Assembly (NCBI GenBank): GCA_041686955.1
Contig: JAWLCV010000002.1
Coordinates: forward strand, 51,390-115,389
DNA: 64,000 bases
Direction of reading: 5' to 3'
DNA from: UBA7803 sp041686955
GTDB taxonomy: Bacteria; Pseudomonadota; Gammaproteobacteria; Pseudomonadales; Azotimanducaceae
The notes under the pieces were generated by a model that was not told where the DNA came from, made no database searches, and was given only the letters and a program-made list of their open reading frames with translations. The position numbers and the translations under genes were made by a program. Every line of letters starts with the position of its first letter. Position 1 is the stretch's first letter. This document shows, piece by piece, positions 27,752-36,472 of this stretch.

Positions 27752-28920
27752 GCATGGACTTCCCCGCGCTCTTCCGATTTCTTCGCGGCTGGCTGTTCGG
27801 GCTGCCCTGGACACCCCGGCGCGCCCTGGTCACGGTGGCCTTCCTGGTCCTGTTCCCCGTGCTCCTGCTGGTCACCTGGCTCGGGCTCGCCGCCGACGCC
27901 GTGGCGTTTCGAGGCTACCGGCAGCGGCCGGTGACGGCGCCCGTGTTCATCGTCGGCAACTTCCGCAGCGGCACCACGTTTCTCCACCGCCTGCTGGTTC
28001 AGGACCCGCAGTTCAGCTCCATGTCCATGTGGGAGGTGCTGTTCGCCCCGTCCGTGACCCAGCGCCGGATCGTCCGGGCGCTGATCGCCCTGGACCGCCG
28101 GCTCGGCGGTCCGCTGGAACGGCGCCTGGGCGCCGCCGAGCGCGACTGGGAACGGCAGAACGTCATGCACCGGGTCAGCCTGGCTGCGCCGGAGGAGGAC
28201 GAATACCTGCTGCTGTGGATCTGGTCCGCGTTGACCGTCGGCCTTTCGTCGGGACTGCTCGACGAAGCGCGCCCCTACGCCTACTTCGACACCCGGCTGC
28301 CGGCGCGGCGGCGGGCGCGGGTGATGCGGTTCTATCGTGGCTGCGTTCAGCGACACCTGCACGCCCGGAAGGCGCCGGCGGGCATGCGTTACCTGGCCAA
28401 GAACCCGGCGTTGTGCCCCAAGCTTGCAACACTGCTCGAGCATTTTCCGGACGCGCACGTGGTCTACCTGGTGCGCGACCCCCTGGAGGCGGTGCCCTCC
28501 TTTCTCAGCATGATGCGCTTCTCCTGGCAGGCGGTGGGCGTGCCCGGACACGAGCGGGCGCTACGCGAATTTCTGCTGGAGATGTGCGGGCACTGGTACC
28601 GCCATCCCCTGGAGGTGCTGGGACGGCATCCGGCCGGGCGCCACGCGGTGGTGCGCTACGACGACCTGATACGCGCGCCCGACGCTACCGTGCGCGAAAT
28701 CTACCGCCGCCTGGGCCTCGCCGTGAGCCCGCAGTTCGCCCGGGCGCTGCGCCGGGCGGACCTCGCCCAGCGCCAGCGCGCGAGCGCCCATGCCTACTCG
28801 CCCGAAAGCGTAGGCCTGTGCCGGCGCGAATTGCTCACGCGGTTCGCCAACGTCCGGGAGCGCTTCGGCTTCGAACCGAGCGGTCGATCCCGTCCTGACT
28901 CGTCGCGCGCGCCCGGATGA
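27748..28920 (+). CDS. Membrane-anchored PAPS-type sulfotransferase
   Basis: This protein likely transfers sulfate from PAPS to a lipid or sugar acceptor. The 390-residue protein has an N-terminal hydrophobic segment (about 27-48) and the 5'-phosphosulfate loop as VGNFRSGTTFLHRLL (about 69-83). The 3'-phosphate motif is near VVYLVRDPLEAVPSF, and an HxYSPESVGL-type C-terminus follows. The GTG start overlaps the YkoP-like stop (GTGA), matching the coupling style of the hopanoid operon; an ATG two codons later is possible. The acceptor is unproven, but a glycosyl-hopanoid is the obvious candidate. Confidence 0.88.
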   Translation: MSMDFPALFRFLRGWLFGLPWTPRRALVTVAFLVLFPVLLLVTWLGLAADAVAFRGYRQRPVTAPVFIVGNFRSGTTFLHRLLVQDPQFSSMSMWEVLFAPSVTQRRIVRALIALDRRLGGPLERRLGAAERDWERQNVMHRVSLAAPEEDEYLLLWIWSALTVGLSSGLLDEARPYAYFDTRLPARRRARVMRFYRGCVQRHLHARKAPAGMRYLAKNPALCPKLATLLEHFPDAHVVYLVRDPLEAVPSFLSMMRFSWQAVGVPGHERALREFLLEMCGHWYRHPLEVLGRHPAGRHAVVRYDDLIRAPDATVREIYRRLGLAVSPQFARALRRADLAQRQRASAHAYSPESVGLCRRELLTRFANVRERFGFEPSGRSRPDSSRAPG

Positions 28921-29101
28921 CCTGCTTCGAGCTACGCTCGACACTCCCCATCCGGTATGGCGATTGCACATTACCCCGGCACCAGACTCGGATTCGGGTG
29001 CTTCTCCCCCTCCCCTCCTCCCCCCGCCCGGGTCCGGGTCTGGCCCTTCCCCCTTTACCGTCGGCGCGCGCCGGTGGTACAGCGGTTGCATCGCCGGCCC
29101 G

Positions 29102-30130
29102 ATGGGGCAAAGAGGTGTGATCGCGCACGGGTCGACGCGGGCGACGAACACCCCCGCCCCCCTGGGGGCCGGCGCGCTGCTCGCGGGTGGCCTGGCGGCT
29201 GCGCTTCCGGCCGCGAGTCTGGCCCACGGCCCCCTGGCGGAGGCGGGCGCCCGCGGCGCCTGGCAGCAGTGGGAGCTTTCCCCCGCCGTGGTTCTGCCCC
29301 TGCTCGCCGGCGCTGCCCTCTACCTGCGCGGGCTCGTCCGGGTATGGGGCCGTGCCGGCGTCGGCCGGGGGATCCGCCGCAGCGAAGCCGCTGCGTTCGG
29401 CACCGGGATGCTGGTCCTGGTCGCGGCCCTGATGTCACCGCTGGATGCGGCCGCGGCCTCGCTCTTCTCCCTCCACATGGTCCAGCACCTGCTGCTCATC
29501 CTGGTGGCGGCACCGTTGCTGGTGGCCGGCGCCGCCGACGTGGCGTTCCTCTGGGCCCTGCCGCAGCGCTGGCGCTCCGGCTTCGGCCGATTCGAGCATC
29601 GGCTGGGAGGCTGGCTCGGAGGCCGGGACGGGGCCGCTGGCAGCGGGCCCGTTGGCAACGGGTCCGCCACGGGGCGCCTGCTCGTGGTGCTGCTGGCCAC
29701 CGCCACGTTGTGGGTCTGGCACGTCCCCGCGCTCTACGACCTGGCAGTGCGCCGGGAGGGAGTGCACATGGCCGAGCACGCGAGCTTCCTCGTCACGGCG
29801 CTGCTGTTCTGGGCCAGCGTTGCCCGACTGCGCCCCCGGGATCACCTGGGAAACGGCCTGCGCATTCTGGCGGTGTTTGCCATGGCGCTGCAGGGCAGCA
29901 TGCTCGGAGCGCTGATAACCTTCGCCAGCCGGCCGCTCTACCTGTCGCACCAGGCGGTGGCGCCGGTGGTCGATCTCGACCCGCTCACCGATCAGCAGAT
30001 CGCCGGGCTGATCATGTGGGTGCCGCCGGGGTTGCTCTACACCGGCGTGGCCGCGTACCTGTTCGTCCGCTGGCTGAACGCGGTCGGCGCCCACAGCGAC
30101 CGGGACCGGCCGCGCCAGCTCAGCCGCTGA
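29102..30130 (+). CDS. CtaG-like (caa3-type) cytochrome oxidase assembly membrane protein
   Basis: This 342-residue polytopic protein matches the caa3_CtaG family, linked to cytochrome c oxidase assembly. After a signal-like segment (LGAGALLAGGLAAALP) there are about seven TM helices. Family landmarks are SLHMVQHLLLILVAAPLLV, ATLWVWHVPALYDLA, HMAEHASFLVTALLFW and the C-terminal DQQIAGLIMWVPPGLLY. The ATG at 29102 or a GTG at 29117 could start it. The 181-base interval before it is C-rich; I saw no convincing promoter. No oxidase subunit genes are adjacent. Confidence 0.88.
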   Translation: MGQRGVIAHGSTRATNTPAPLGAGALLAGGLAAALPAASLAHGPLAEAGARGAWQQWELSPAVVLPLLAGAALYLRGLVRVWGRAGVGRGIRRSEAAAFGTGMLVLVAALMSPLDAAAASLFSLHMVQHLLLILVAAPLLVAGAADVAFLWALPQRWRSGFGRFEHRLGGWLGGRDGAAGSGPVGNGSATGRLLVVLLATATLWVWHVPALYDLAVRREGVHMAEHASFLVTALLFWASVARLRPRDHLGNGLRILAVFAMALQGSMLGALITFASRPLYLSHQAVAPVVDLDPLTDQQIAGLIMWVPPGLLYTGVAAYLFVRWLNAVGAHSDRDRPRQLSR

Positions 30131-30152
30131 TCCGCCCGCCATACCCTTGGCT

Positions 30153-30204
30153 GGCCGGGAGTTGCTGCTGGCCCAGGAGTTGCCTCTGGCCCGGGAGTTG
30201 CAAA
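30153..30204 (+). repeat. Three imperfect 17-18-bp tandem repeats upstream of ligD
   Basis: Units begin at 30153, 30170 and 30188, each of the form ggccCgGGAGTTGcNNct. They sit between ctaG and ligD, just before the ligD ribosome site. They are not obviously coding. They may be slippage products or a binding array. Confidence 0.6.
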
Positions 30205-30239
30205 GGACTTGCCCAATCGGGCCCCGACCGGAGAGGCCA

Positions 30240-32819
30240 TTGGCGAGACTGGAGGAGTACCGCAGAAAGCGGAATTTCCAGCGTACCCCCGAGCCCGCGG
30301 GCCGGCAGGAGCGCGGGCCGAAGACCCGGCGCGGGCCGGGCGGGCTGTTCGTTGTACACAAGCACGCGGCCCGGCGCCTGCACTACGACCTGCGCCTCGA
30401 GCACGACGGCGTGCTGGAAAGCTGGGCGGTGCCCAAGGGCCCGAGCTTGACTCCGGGGGACAAGCGCCTTGCGGTGCGTACCGAGGACCACCCCATGGAG
30501 TACGGCGACTTCGAGGGGGTGATTCCCGAGGGCGAGTACGGCGGAGGCACCGTGATGCTGTGGGACCGGGGCCGCTGGCGGGAGGAACGGCGCACCGAGG
30601 GGCGCCTGGATTTCGAGCTGGAAGGGCACAAGCTGCGGGGCCGCTGGACCCTGACCCGCATGCACGGCCGCTCCGGCGAGGGCGAAGACAACTGGCTGCT
30701 GATCAAGCGCAGCGATCGCCCGGACGGCGAGTCGGCACCCGAAGATCGCACCCCTCCGCCGGAAGACGAGAGCGTAGCCACCGGCCGCACCATGGAGCAG
30801 ATCGCCGCCGACCGGTCCCGTACCTGGAGCGCCGAGGGGGAAGCCGCCCCGCCCCCCGACCCGCCGGTCTCTTCCCGCTTGCCGCGCGCGCGCCGCGCTT
30901 CCCTGCCCGCCGCGCCGCGTCCTCAGCTCGCCACTCTGGTCCGGGAACCCCCGCGCGGACGCGGCTGGCTGCACGAGATCAAGTTCGACGGCTACCGCAT
31001 TCTCGCCCGGCTGGAGCATGGCCGGGCCCGGCTCACGAGTCGCAACGGCAAGGACTGGACCGGGCGCTTTCCGGAGATCGCGAGCCTCCTGGAGAACGTT
31101 CCGGTGGACGCGCTCCTGGACGGCGAGGTGGTGGCGCTCGAGGCGGACGGCAGCAGCAGCTTCCGGCACCTGCAGGAGGCGCTGAGCGCCGAGCGCACGG
31201 AGCGGCTCGTCTACCAGGTGTTCGATCTGCTGTATCTCGACGGCTTCGATCTCACCGCCACCCCGCAGAGGGAGCGCAAGCGCGCACTGGCCGAACTGCT
31301 GGAATCAGCCGGCCTGGTGGACAGCGCGCGCATTCGCTACACGGACCATCTGGAGGGTCAGGGAGACGTCTTCTTCGACAACGTCTGCCGGCTCGGCCTG
31401 GAGGGCATCGTCAGCAAACGCGCGACGGCACCCTATCGGGAAGGGCGCAACCGGCACTGGCTCAAGCTGAAGTGCACCCGGCACGAAGAACTCGTGATCG
31501 GCGGCTACACGGACCCCAGCGGCACGCGCACGGGTTTCGGTGCCCTGCTGCTCGGCGCCTATGGTGACGGCCGGCTGATCTACGCCGGAAAGGTGGGGAC
31601 CGGCTTCAGCGACCGCCAGCTCGAAGACCTGCACCAGCGCCTCGCCGCCCTGGAAGTCGGCGAAAGCCCCTTCCGGACACCGCCCAGGGAACGTGGCGTA
31701 CACTGGGTGCGCCCCGAACTGGTGGCGGAAGTGGAGTTCGCCGAGCGTACCCGGGACGGCCTGTTGCGCCACCCCACGTTCCGCGGATTGCGGGAGGACC
31801 GTGAACCCGAGGAGATCGTCGTGAAGTCCGTCGCCGGAGCCGCGACAGCACGCCCCACGGGTGGTGGCGCTCGGCGCCGGCAGGGCCGCGGCCGCGGCGA
31901 CGCAGAGGCCGTGGTGGCCGGGGTGAAGCTCTCCAACCCCGACCGGGTGCTGTACCCGGGCCAGGGCGTGACCAAGCTGGCGCTGGCCCATTACTACGAA
32001 GCCGTGGGCGACTGGATTCTGCCGCAGCTCGCAGAGCGCCCGCTGTCACTGCTGCGCTGCCCGGAAGGCCGCTCCAAGGCCTGCTTCTTTCAGAAGCACC
32101 CGGGCCAGACCTTCGGCCCGGAACTGCCGCGGGTGCGCATCGAGGAAAAGTCGGGCAGCGCCGAGTACCTCTACGTCCGCCGCCTGCCGGATCTGGTCAC
32201 CCTGGTGCAGATGGGGACCCTGGAGCTGCACGTGTGGGGCAGCCGGGTGCACGACCTGGAGCACCCGGACCTGGTCGTGCTGGACCTGGATCCCGGACCG
32301 GGGGTGGCCTGGTCCGAAGTGCTGCGCACGGCCCGGTCCCTGAACGACCGGCTCGCCGGGCTCGGCCTGACGGGGTTCCCGCGCACCACCGGCGGCAAGG
32401 GACTGCACGTGGTGGTGCCGCTGGCGCCGAGCCTCGACTGGGAGGGCGTGAAGGCGTTCGCGCGGGGAGTCGCCCACGCCCACGCCCACGACGAGCCCGA
32501 CAGGCTCACCGTGAACATGGCGAAGTCGAGGCGGCAGAACCGCATCTTCATCGACTATCTGCGCAACGGCCGCGGCGCCACCGCCATCGCGTCTTACTCC
32601 ACCCGGGCCCGGGAGGGTGCGACGGTGGCGGTGCCGGTGCGCTGGGACGAGCTCGGCCCCGCCCTCACCAGCGACCGCTACCGGCTGGAGAACGTGCGCC
32701 GACGCCTTTCCGCGTTGCGTGCCGACCCCTGGGACGGTTTCGATCAGGCCCGCCGGCCGCTGACCGCGGCCATGCTCGCGGCCGTGGGCGCGGACAAGGA
32801 CGGGCGGCGATGGCGATGA
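30240..32819 (+). CDS. ligD: Multifunctional DNA ligase LigD
   Basis: LigD repairs double-strand breaks with Ku by end trimming, synthesis and ligation. The 859-residue protein has all three domains. The N-terminal phosphoesterase holds HKHAARRLHYDLRLEHDG. The central ATP-dependent ligase carries the active Lys in HEIKFDGYRI. The C-terminal AEP-type polymerase has LVVLDLDPGPG, TTGGKGLHVVVPL and IDYLRNGRGATA. I take the TTG at 30240, preceded by GGAGAGG, as the start because it gives LEEYRRKRNFQRTPEP, typical for the family; no ATG fits. It heads a four-gene NHEJ operon. Confidence 0.95.
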   Translation: MARLEEYRRKRNFQRTPEPAGRQERGPKTRRGPGGLFVVHKHAARRLHYDLRLEHDGVLESWAVPKGPSLTPGDKRLAVRTEDHPMEYGDFEGVIPEGEYGGGTVMLWDRGRWREERRTEGRLDFELEGHKLRGRWTLTRMHGRSGEGEDNWLLIKRSDRPDGESAPEDRTPPPEDESVATGRTMEQIAADRSRTWSAEGEAAPPPDPPVSSRLPRARRASLPAAPRPQLATLVREPPRGRGWLHEIKFDGYRILARLEHGRARLTSRNGKDWTGRFPEIASLLENVPVDALLDGEVVALEADGSSSFRHLQEALSAERTERLVYQVFDLLYLDGFDLTATPQRERKRALAELLESAGLVDSARIRYTDHLEGQGDVFFDNVCRLGLEGIVSKRATAPYREGRNRHWLKLKCTRHEELVIGGYTDPSGTRTGFGALLLGAYGDGRLIYAGKVGTGFSDRQLEDLHQRLAALEVGESPFRTPPRERGVHWVRPELVAEVEFAERTRDGLLRHPTFRGLREDREPEEIVVKSVAGAATARPTGGGARRRQGRGRGDAEAVVAGVKLSNPDRVLYPGQGVTKLALAHYYEAVGDWILPQLAERPLSLLRCPEGRSKACFFQKHPGQTFGPELPRVRIEEKSGSAEYLYVRRLPDLVTLVQMGTLELHVWGSRVHDLEHPDLVVLDLDPGPGVAWSEVLRTARSLNDRLAGLGLTGFPRTTGGKGLHVVVPLAPSLDWEGVKAFARGVAHAHAHDEPDRLTVNMAKSRRQNRIFIDYLRNGRGATAIASYSTRAREGATVAVPVRWDELGPALTSDRYRLENVRRRLSALRADPWDGFDQARRPLTAAMLAAVGADKDGRRWR

Positions 32820-33022
32820 AGGTGCCGGCGCGCCACTCCGGCGAGCATGCCTGGTGGAGCGAGCCGGGACCGCAGCGCTGCGGCCGCTGCCTGCAGGGCT
32901 ACCACGTGGAGATCGGCTACTACTGTGCCGAGTGCGACGGGCCCGTCTGCCCCGCCTGCGTGGTGACGGTGGTGGAGCGGCGGCTGGTGCTGTGCCCCGA
33001 CTGCGCGGAGGGTGCCCGCTGA
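32810..33022 (+). CDS. Small zinc-ribbon protein inside the NHEJ operon
   Basis: This is a 70-residue protein with eight cysteines in CxxC-type pairs (CGRC, YYCAEC, CPAC, LCPDC), predicting two zinc sites in a B-box or double-ribbon arrangement. It overlaps the ligD end by ten bases and its stop shares bases with the first ku start (TGATG). This tight coupling between ligD and ku argues for a role in end joining, perhaps as a DNA or protein adaptor. I know no name for it. A second ATG at 32816 is possible. Confidence 0.8.
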   Translation: MAMKVPARHSGEHAWWSEPGPQRCGRCLQGYHVEIGYYCAECDGPVCPACVVTVVERRLVLCPDCAEGAR

Positions 33023-33801
33023 TGGCGGCCCGAGCCATGTGGAAGGCGGTGTTGCGCTTCGCCGAGGTCCAGGTGCCGGTGAAGCTCTACGCCGCGGTGC
33101 AGAATCGGACGGTGCACTTCCGGTTGCTCCACGAGAAGGATCATGCGCCGGTGCGACAGGCCATGGTGAACCCCGAGACCGACGAGGTGGTGCCCTACGA
33201 GCACACCCGCCGCGCCTTCGTCACCGAGGAGAAGGACCTGGTGGTGCTGCGGGAAGACGAGCTGGCGGCCATCGAGCCCGAGCCTTCCCGCGAGATCCGG
33301 GTGACACAGTTTCTGCCGCCCGAGGTGATCGACCACCGCTGGTACCTGCGGCCCTACTACCTCGGCCCCGACGACGGTGCCGGCGGCGCCTACGCGGCGC
33401 TGGCCGAGGCGCTCGGCCGAGAGGGCCGCGAAGGGCTGGCGCGCTGGACCATGCGCAAGAAGGAGTACGTGGGCGCGCTGCGTCTCCACGACGGCTACCC
33501 CATGCTCATCGCGCTGCGGCACGCGGAGGAGCTGGTGCCCCTGGACGCGATCGAGGCCCCGCCCGGGCCGAAGCTCGACGCCCGGGAGCTCGACATGGCC
33601 CGGCGGCTCATCGACATGCTGGCCGCCGACTTCAACCCGGAGGAGTACCACGACGAGTACCGGGCCCGGGTCGAAGAGCTGATCGAGACCAAGGCCCGGG
33701 GCGGCCGGGTCACGGCACGGCGGGCGAAGCCTCCACGACCCTCCGAGGACCTCGCCGGCGCCCTGGAGGCGAGCCTGAAACAGGAGCGCAAACGTGCCTG
33801 A
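33022..33801 (+). CDS. ku: Non-homologous end-joining protein Ku, paralogue 1
   Basis: Ku forms a homodimeric ring on DNA ends and recruits LigD. The 259-residue protein has the Ku core: MWKAVLRFAEVQVPVKLYAA, VPYEHTRRAFV, IEPEPSREIRVTQFLPP and a C-terminal FNPEEYHDEYRARVEELI motif, the usual bacterial Ku LigD-contact region. It shares its start with the zinc-ribbon stop and overlaps the second ku by eight bases. It diverges from paralogue 2, so heterodimers are possible. Confidence 0.95.
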   Translation: MAARAMWKAVLRFAEVQVPVKLYAAVQNRTVHFRLLHEKDHAPVRQAMVNPETDEVVPYEHTRRAFVTEEKDLVVLREDELAAIEPEPSREIRVTQFLPPEVIDHRWYLRPYYLGPDDGAGGAYAALAEALGREGREGLARWTMRKKEYVGALRLHDGYPMLIALRHAEELVPLDAIEAPPGPKLDARELDMARRLIDMLAADFNPEEYHDEYRARVEELIETKARGGRVTARRAKPPRPSEDLAGALEASLKQERKRA

Positions 33802-34777
33802 GGACGCCCCCGCCCGGCCACGCTCCTTCTGGTCCGGCAGCATCGCCTTCGGGCTGGTGACCGTACCGGTGAGCCTGTTCGTGGCGCAGCGCCCGAGCCA
33901 CGTCTCCCTGCGCATGGTGGACGAGAACGGCACACCGCTGCGCCGCCGCTACTTCTGCAGCGCCGAGGACCGCCCGCTCGACCGCGACGAGATCGTTCGC
34001 GGCTACGAGGTGGAAAAGGACCGGTACGTGGTGGTGGCGGACGAGGAGCTCGAGGCTCTTGCCCCGGAAAAGTCCAGGGAGATCGATCTAAAGCGGTTCG
34101 TGGAGCGCTCGCAGATCGATCCCATCTACTTCGACCGCGCCTACTTTCTCGCTCCGGATCGGGGTGCGGTGAAGGCCTACCGGCTGCTGGCCCGGGCCAT
34201 GGAGGATGCCGGGCGAGCCGGTATCGCCACCTTCGTGATGCGCGGCAAGGAGTACCTGGTGGCTATCATCGCCGAGCGCGGCGTCCTACGGGCGGAAACG
34301 CTGCGGTTCTTCGACGAGCTGCGCTCGCCGGCGGACGTGGGGCTGCCCCGGCTGGAACCGGCGAAGGCGGAGCGGGTTCGCGCCGTGGAGCGGGCCATGG
34401 GTGAGCTGGTGGCGGAGCGGCTGGACCGGGACGTGCTCCGCGATCTCGAGGCCGGGCGCCTGCGGGAGCTTGCGGAGCGGAAGCTCGCCTCGGGAGTCGA
34501 TGTGGTCGCGGCCGAGGCGGTGGCGGAAGACCTCGAAGCGGAGGAGGGCGCGGAGGTCATCGACCTGATGCAGGTGCTCAAACGAAGCCTCGAGGCCGGT
34601 CCCGAGGGTGCCCGCCGACGCGGCCCGCGCCGTGCTCCCGCCCGGCGCGCCGGCGACGGCGAGCTGGAGGCGCAGTCGAAGACCGAGCTCTACGAGCGCG
34701 CCAAGGCGCTGGACATCGAGGGCCGCAGCAGCATGAACAAGGCTGAGCTCATCGCCGCCATCCGCCGGGCCGGTTAG
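33794..34777 (+). CDS. ku: Non-homologous end-joining protein Ku, paralogue 2 with SAP-like tail
   Basis: This is a 327-residue second Ku. The core begins SFWSGSIAFGLVTVPVSLF, with the RRRYFCSAEDRPLDRDEIVRGYE region and LAPEKSREIDLKRFVERSQIDP. After a basic linker (GARRRGPRRAPARRAGDG) the C-terminus has a Rho-N/SAP-type helix pair (SKTELYERAKALDIEGRSSM, then NKAELIAAIRRA), likely DNA-binding. The start is GTG overlapping paralogue 1. It ends four bases from the convergent oxidoreductase gene, with no visible terminator. Confidence 0.95.
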   Translation: MPEDAPARPRSFWSGSIAFGLVTVPVSLFVAQRPSHVSLRMVDENGTPLRRRYFCSAEDRPLDRDEIVRGYEVEKDRYVVVADEELEALAPEKSREIDLKRFVERSQIDPIYFDRAYFLAPDRGAVKAYRLLARAMEDAGRAGIATFVMRGKEYLVAIIAERGVLRAETLRFFDELRSPADVGLPRLEPAKAERVRAVERAMGELVAERLDRDVLRDLEAGRLRELAERKLASGVDVVAAEAVAEDLEAEEGAEVIDLMQVLKRSLEAGPEGARRRGPRRAPARRAGDGELEAQSKTELYERAKALDIEGRSSMNKAELIAAIRRAG

Positions 34778-34781
34778 CGCA

Positions 34782-36326
34782 TCAGCGTTCCGGCGCGTGA
34801 CCCTTCCGTTCCAGGGGATGCAGCGCCGGCCCCTGCAGCACCTCGCCCCGGTAATCGAACCGGGATCCGTGGCACGGGCAGTCCCAGGATCTCTCCGCGG
34901 CGTTCCACTGCACGAAGCAGCCCATGTGGGTGCACACCGGCGAGCAGGCGTGGACGTTCCCCGCCTCGTCCCGGTAGGCTGCCACCCGGTTGCCGTGATC
35001 GACCACGATGCCGCCTTCGCCCGGCTGCAACTCGTCGAGATCCGGCGACGCGAGGGAGCGCAGGCGGTCGCCGATGAAGCGTTTCGCCACGTTGGCGTTC
35101 TCCTCGATGAGCTTGCGTGCCGACGCCAGCAGGTCCACCCGGGTCGCATCGAAGAGCGAGGCCCACGGATGCTCGCGATTCTGGACGGCGTCGCGCAGGA
35201 TCAGAGCCGCCGCCGTGGCGGTGGACAGCCCCCACTTGTTGAAGCCGGTGGCCGTGAGGACCTGGAAGGTCTCGCCGGGCATGCGGCCGATGTAGGGGAT
35301 GCCGTCCGCCGCCATGTAGTCCTGAGCCGACCAGCGGTAGTCGATGGACCGTACGGGGAAGTGGGACCGGGTCCACGCCTCCAGATCGGCGTAGCGCTGT
35401 CGGGTATCCGGATCCTGCCCCACCTTGTGCTCCTCCCCCACCACGACGATGCCGCGGCCCTCCGGCAAGCGCCGCACCGACCGGGTGGGCGCATCGGCGC
35501 TGATGTACATCCCGGCCGGGGCCGGGCCGTCCAGGGTGGCGGCGATGCCGTAGGAGCGGCTCGGGTAGGTGCGGGCGAAGAATCCGCCGCGGTCCAGAAA
35601 CGGCAGCAGGGTGGCCACCACCACGTGCCGGGCGCGCACCGCGACGTCGCGGTCGTGCAGCCGGCACACCCGTTCCTCCACCTCCTGCTCCACGTCGTGC
35701 ACCCGGGCGTTTTCGAAGATGGCCACGCCGTCCCGGGCGCAGGCGTTGGCCAGCCCCAGGCAGTAGCGGTAAGGGTCGAACTGCCCCTGGTCCTCCACCT
35801 CCACCGCCCCCGACACCTCCCAGGGGAGCTCGGTGCGGTCCACGAACCGCGCCGGCAGCCCGGCCCGGCGCGCCGCCTCCACCTCCTGGTGAATGGCGTC
35901 CAGCCGGTCGGGCTGGCAGGTGTAGGTGAACGCGGACGCGCGCTCGAACGCGCAATCGTCGCCAGCGGCGGCGAACTCCTCCGCCAGCGCAGCCGCCTGG
36001 GCGAGGCCGATCTGATTCGCCTCCGCGTAGGTGCGGGCCGCCTGGCGGTCGAACTGCCGCTCCAGGCGCGCGTAGATCAGGTTGTGCAGCGACGTGACCT
36101 TGGCCGTGGAGCCGCCGGTGACGCCGCAGCCGATCCGGCCGGCCTCCAGCACCGCCACCCGCGACCCCGCCCGCTGCAGGAGCAGGGCCGTAGTCAGGCC
36201 GGTGATGCCGCCCCCCACCACCGCCACGTCCACGGTGTGGTGCTGCTCCAGGGTGGGGAACTGCGTGCGCGGGGCATCGGCGAGCCAGACTGAACGCCGT
36301 TGCTCGTCTCCTGGGTGGGCAGCCAT
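34782..36326 (-). CDS. FAD-dependent oxidoreductase with C-terminal Rieske domain
   Basis: This 514-residue protein fuses a DAO-type flavin domain with a Rieske [2Fe-2S] domain. The N-terminus has VAVVGGGITGLTTALLL for FAD; the C-terminus (about 430-510) has CTHMGC and CPCHGSRFDYRGE ligands. This architecture is common in bacteria and its substrate is generally unknown; amine or glycine-betaine-like oxidations have been suggested for relatives. It is monocistronic, convergent with ku and divergent from the histidine kinase. Confidence 0.92.
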   Translation of the reverse strand: MAAHPGDEQRRSVWLADAPRTQFPTLEQHHTVDVAVVGGGITGLTTALLLQRAGSRVAVLEAGRIGCGVTGGSTAKVTSLHNLIYARLERQFDRQAARTYAEANQIGLAQAAALAEEFAAAGDDCAFERASAFTYTCQPDRLDAIHQEVEAARRAGLPARFVDRTELPWEVSGAVEVEDQGQFDPYRYCLGLANACARDGVAIFENARVHDVEQEVEERVCRLHDRDVAVRARHVVVATLLPFLDRGGFFARTYPSRSYGIAATLDGPAPAGMYISADAPTRSVRRLPEGRGIVVVGEEHKVGQDPDTRQRYADLEAWTRSHFPVRSIDYRWSAQDYMAADGIPYIGRMPGETFQVLTATGFNKWGLSTATAAALILRDAVQNREHPWASLFDATRVDLLASARKLIEENANVAKRFIGDRLRSLASPDLDELQPGEGGIVVDHGNRVAAYRDEAGNVHACSPVCTHMGCFVQWNAAERSWDCPCHGSRFDYRGEVLQGPALHPLERKGHAPER

Positions 36327-36472
36327 GGGTCGCGCCTCCTTGCCTGGTGCGGAATGGGACGTAATGCAAGGCCGGTGCCGGCCCGGCCCGTCATCGGGGG
36401 TGTCGCATTTCTTTCCACACGCTGGCAGGATAGCCAGTGGGGGATTGGCACGGCCGAGAGGGAAAGGACGGC

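Noticed and set aside
28921..29101. Possible small gene or promoter between the sulfotransferase and ctaG
   Set aside because: C-rich low-complexity sequence; frames present have no ribosome site or protein-like composition.
30153..30204. CRISPR array
   Set aside because: Repeats are 17-18 bp, directly abutting with no spacers and only three copies.
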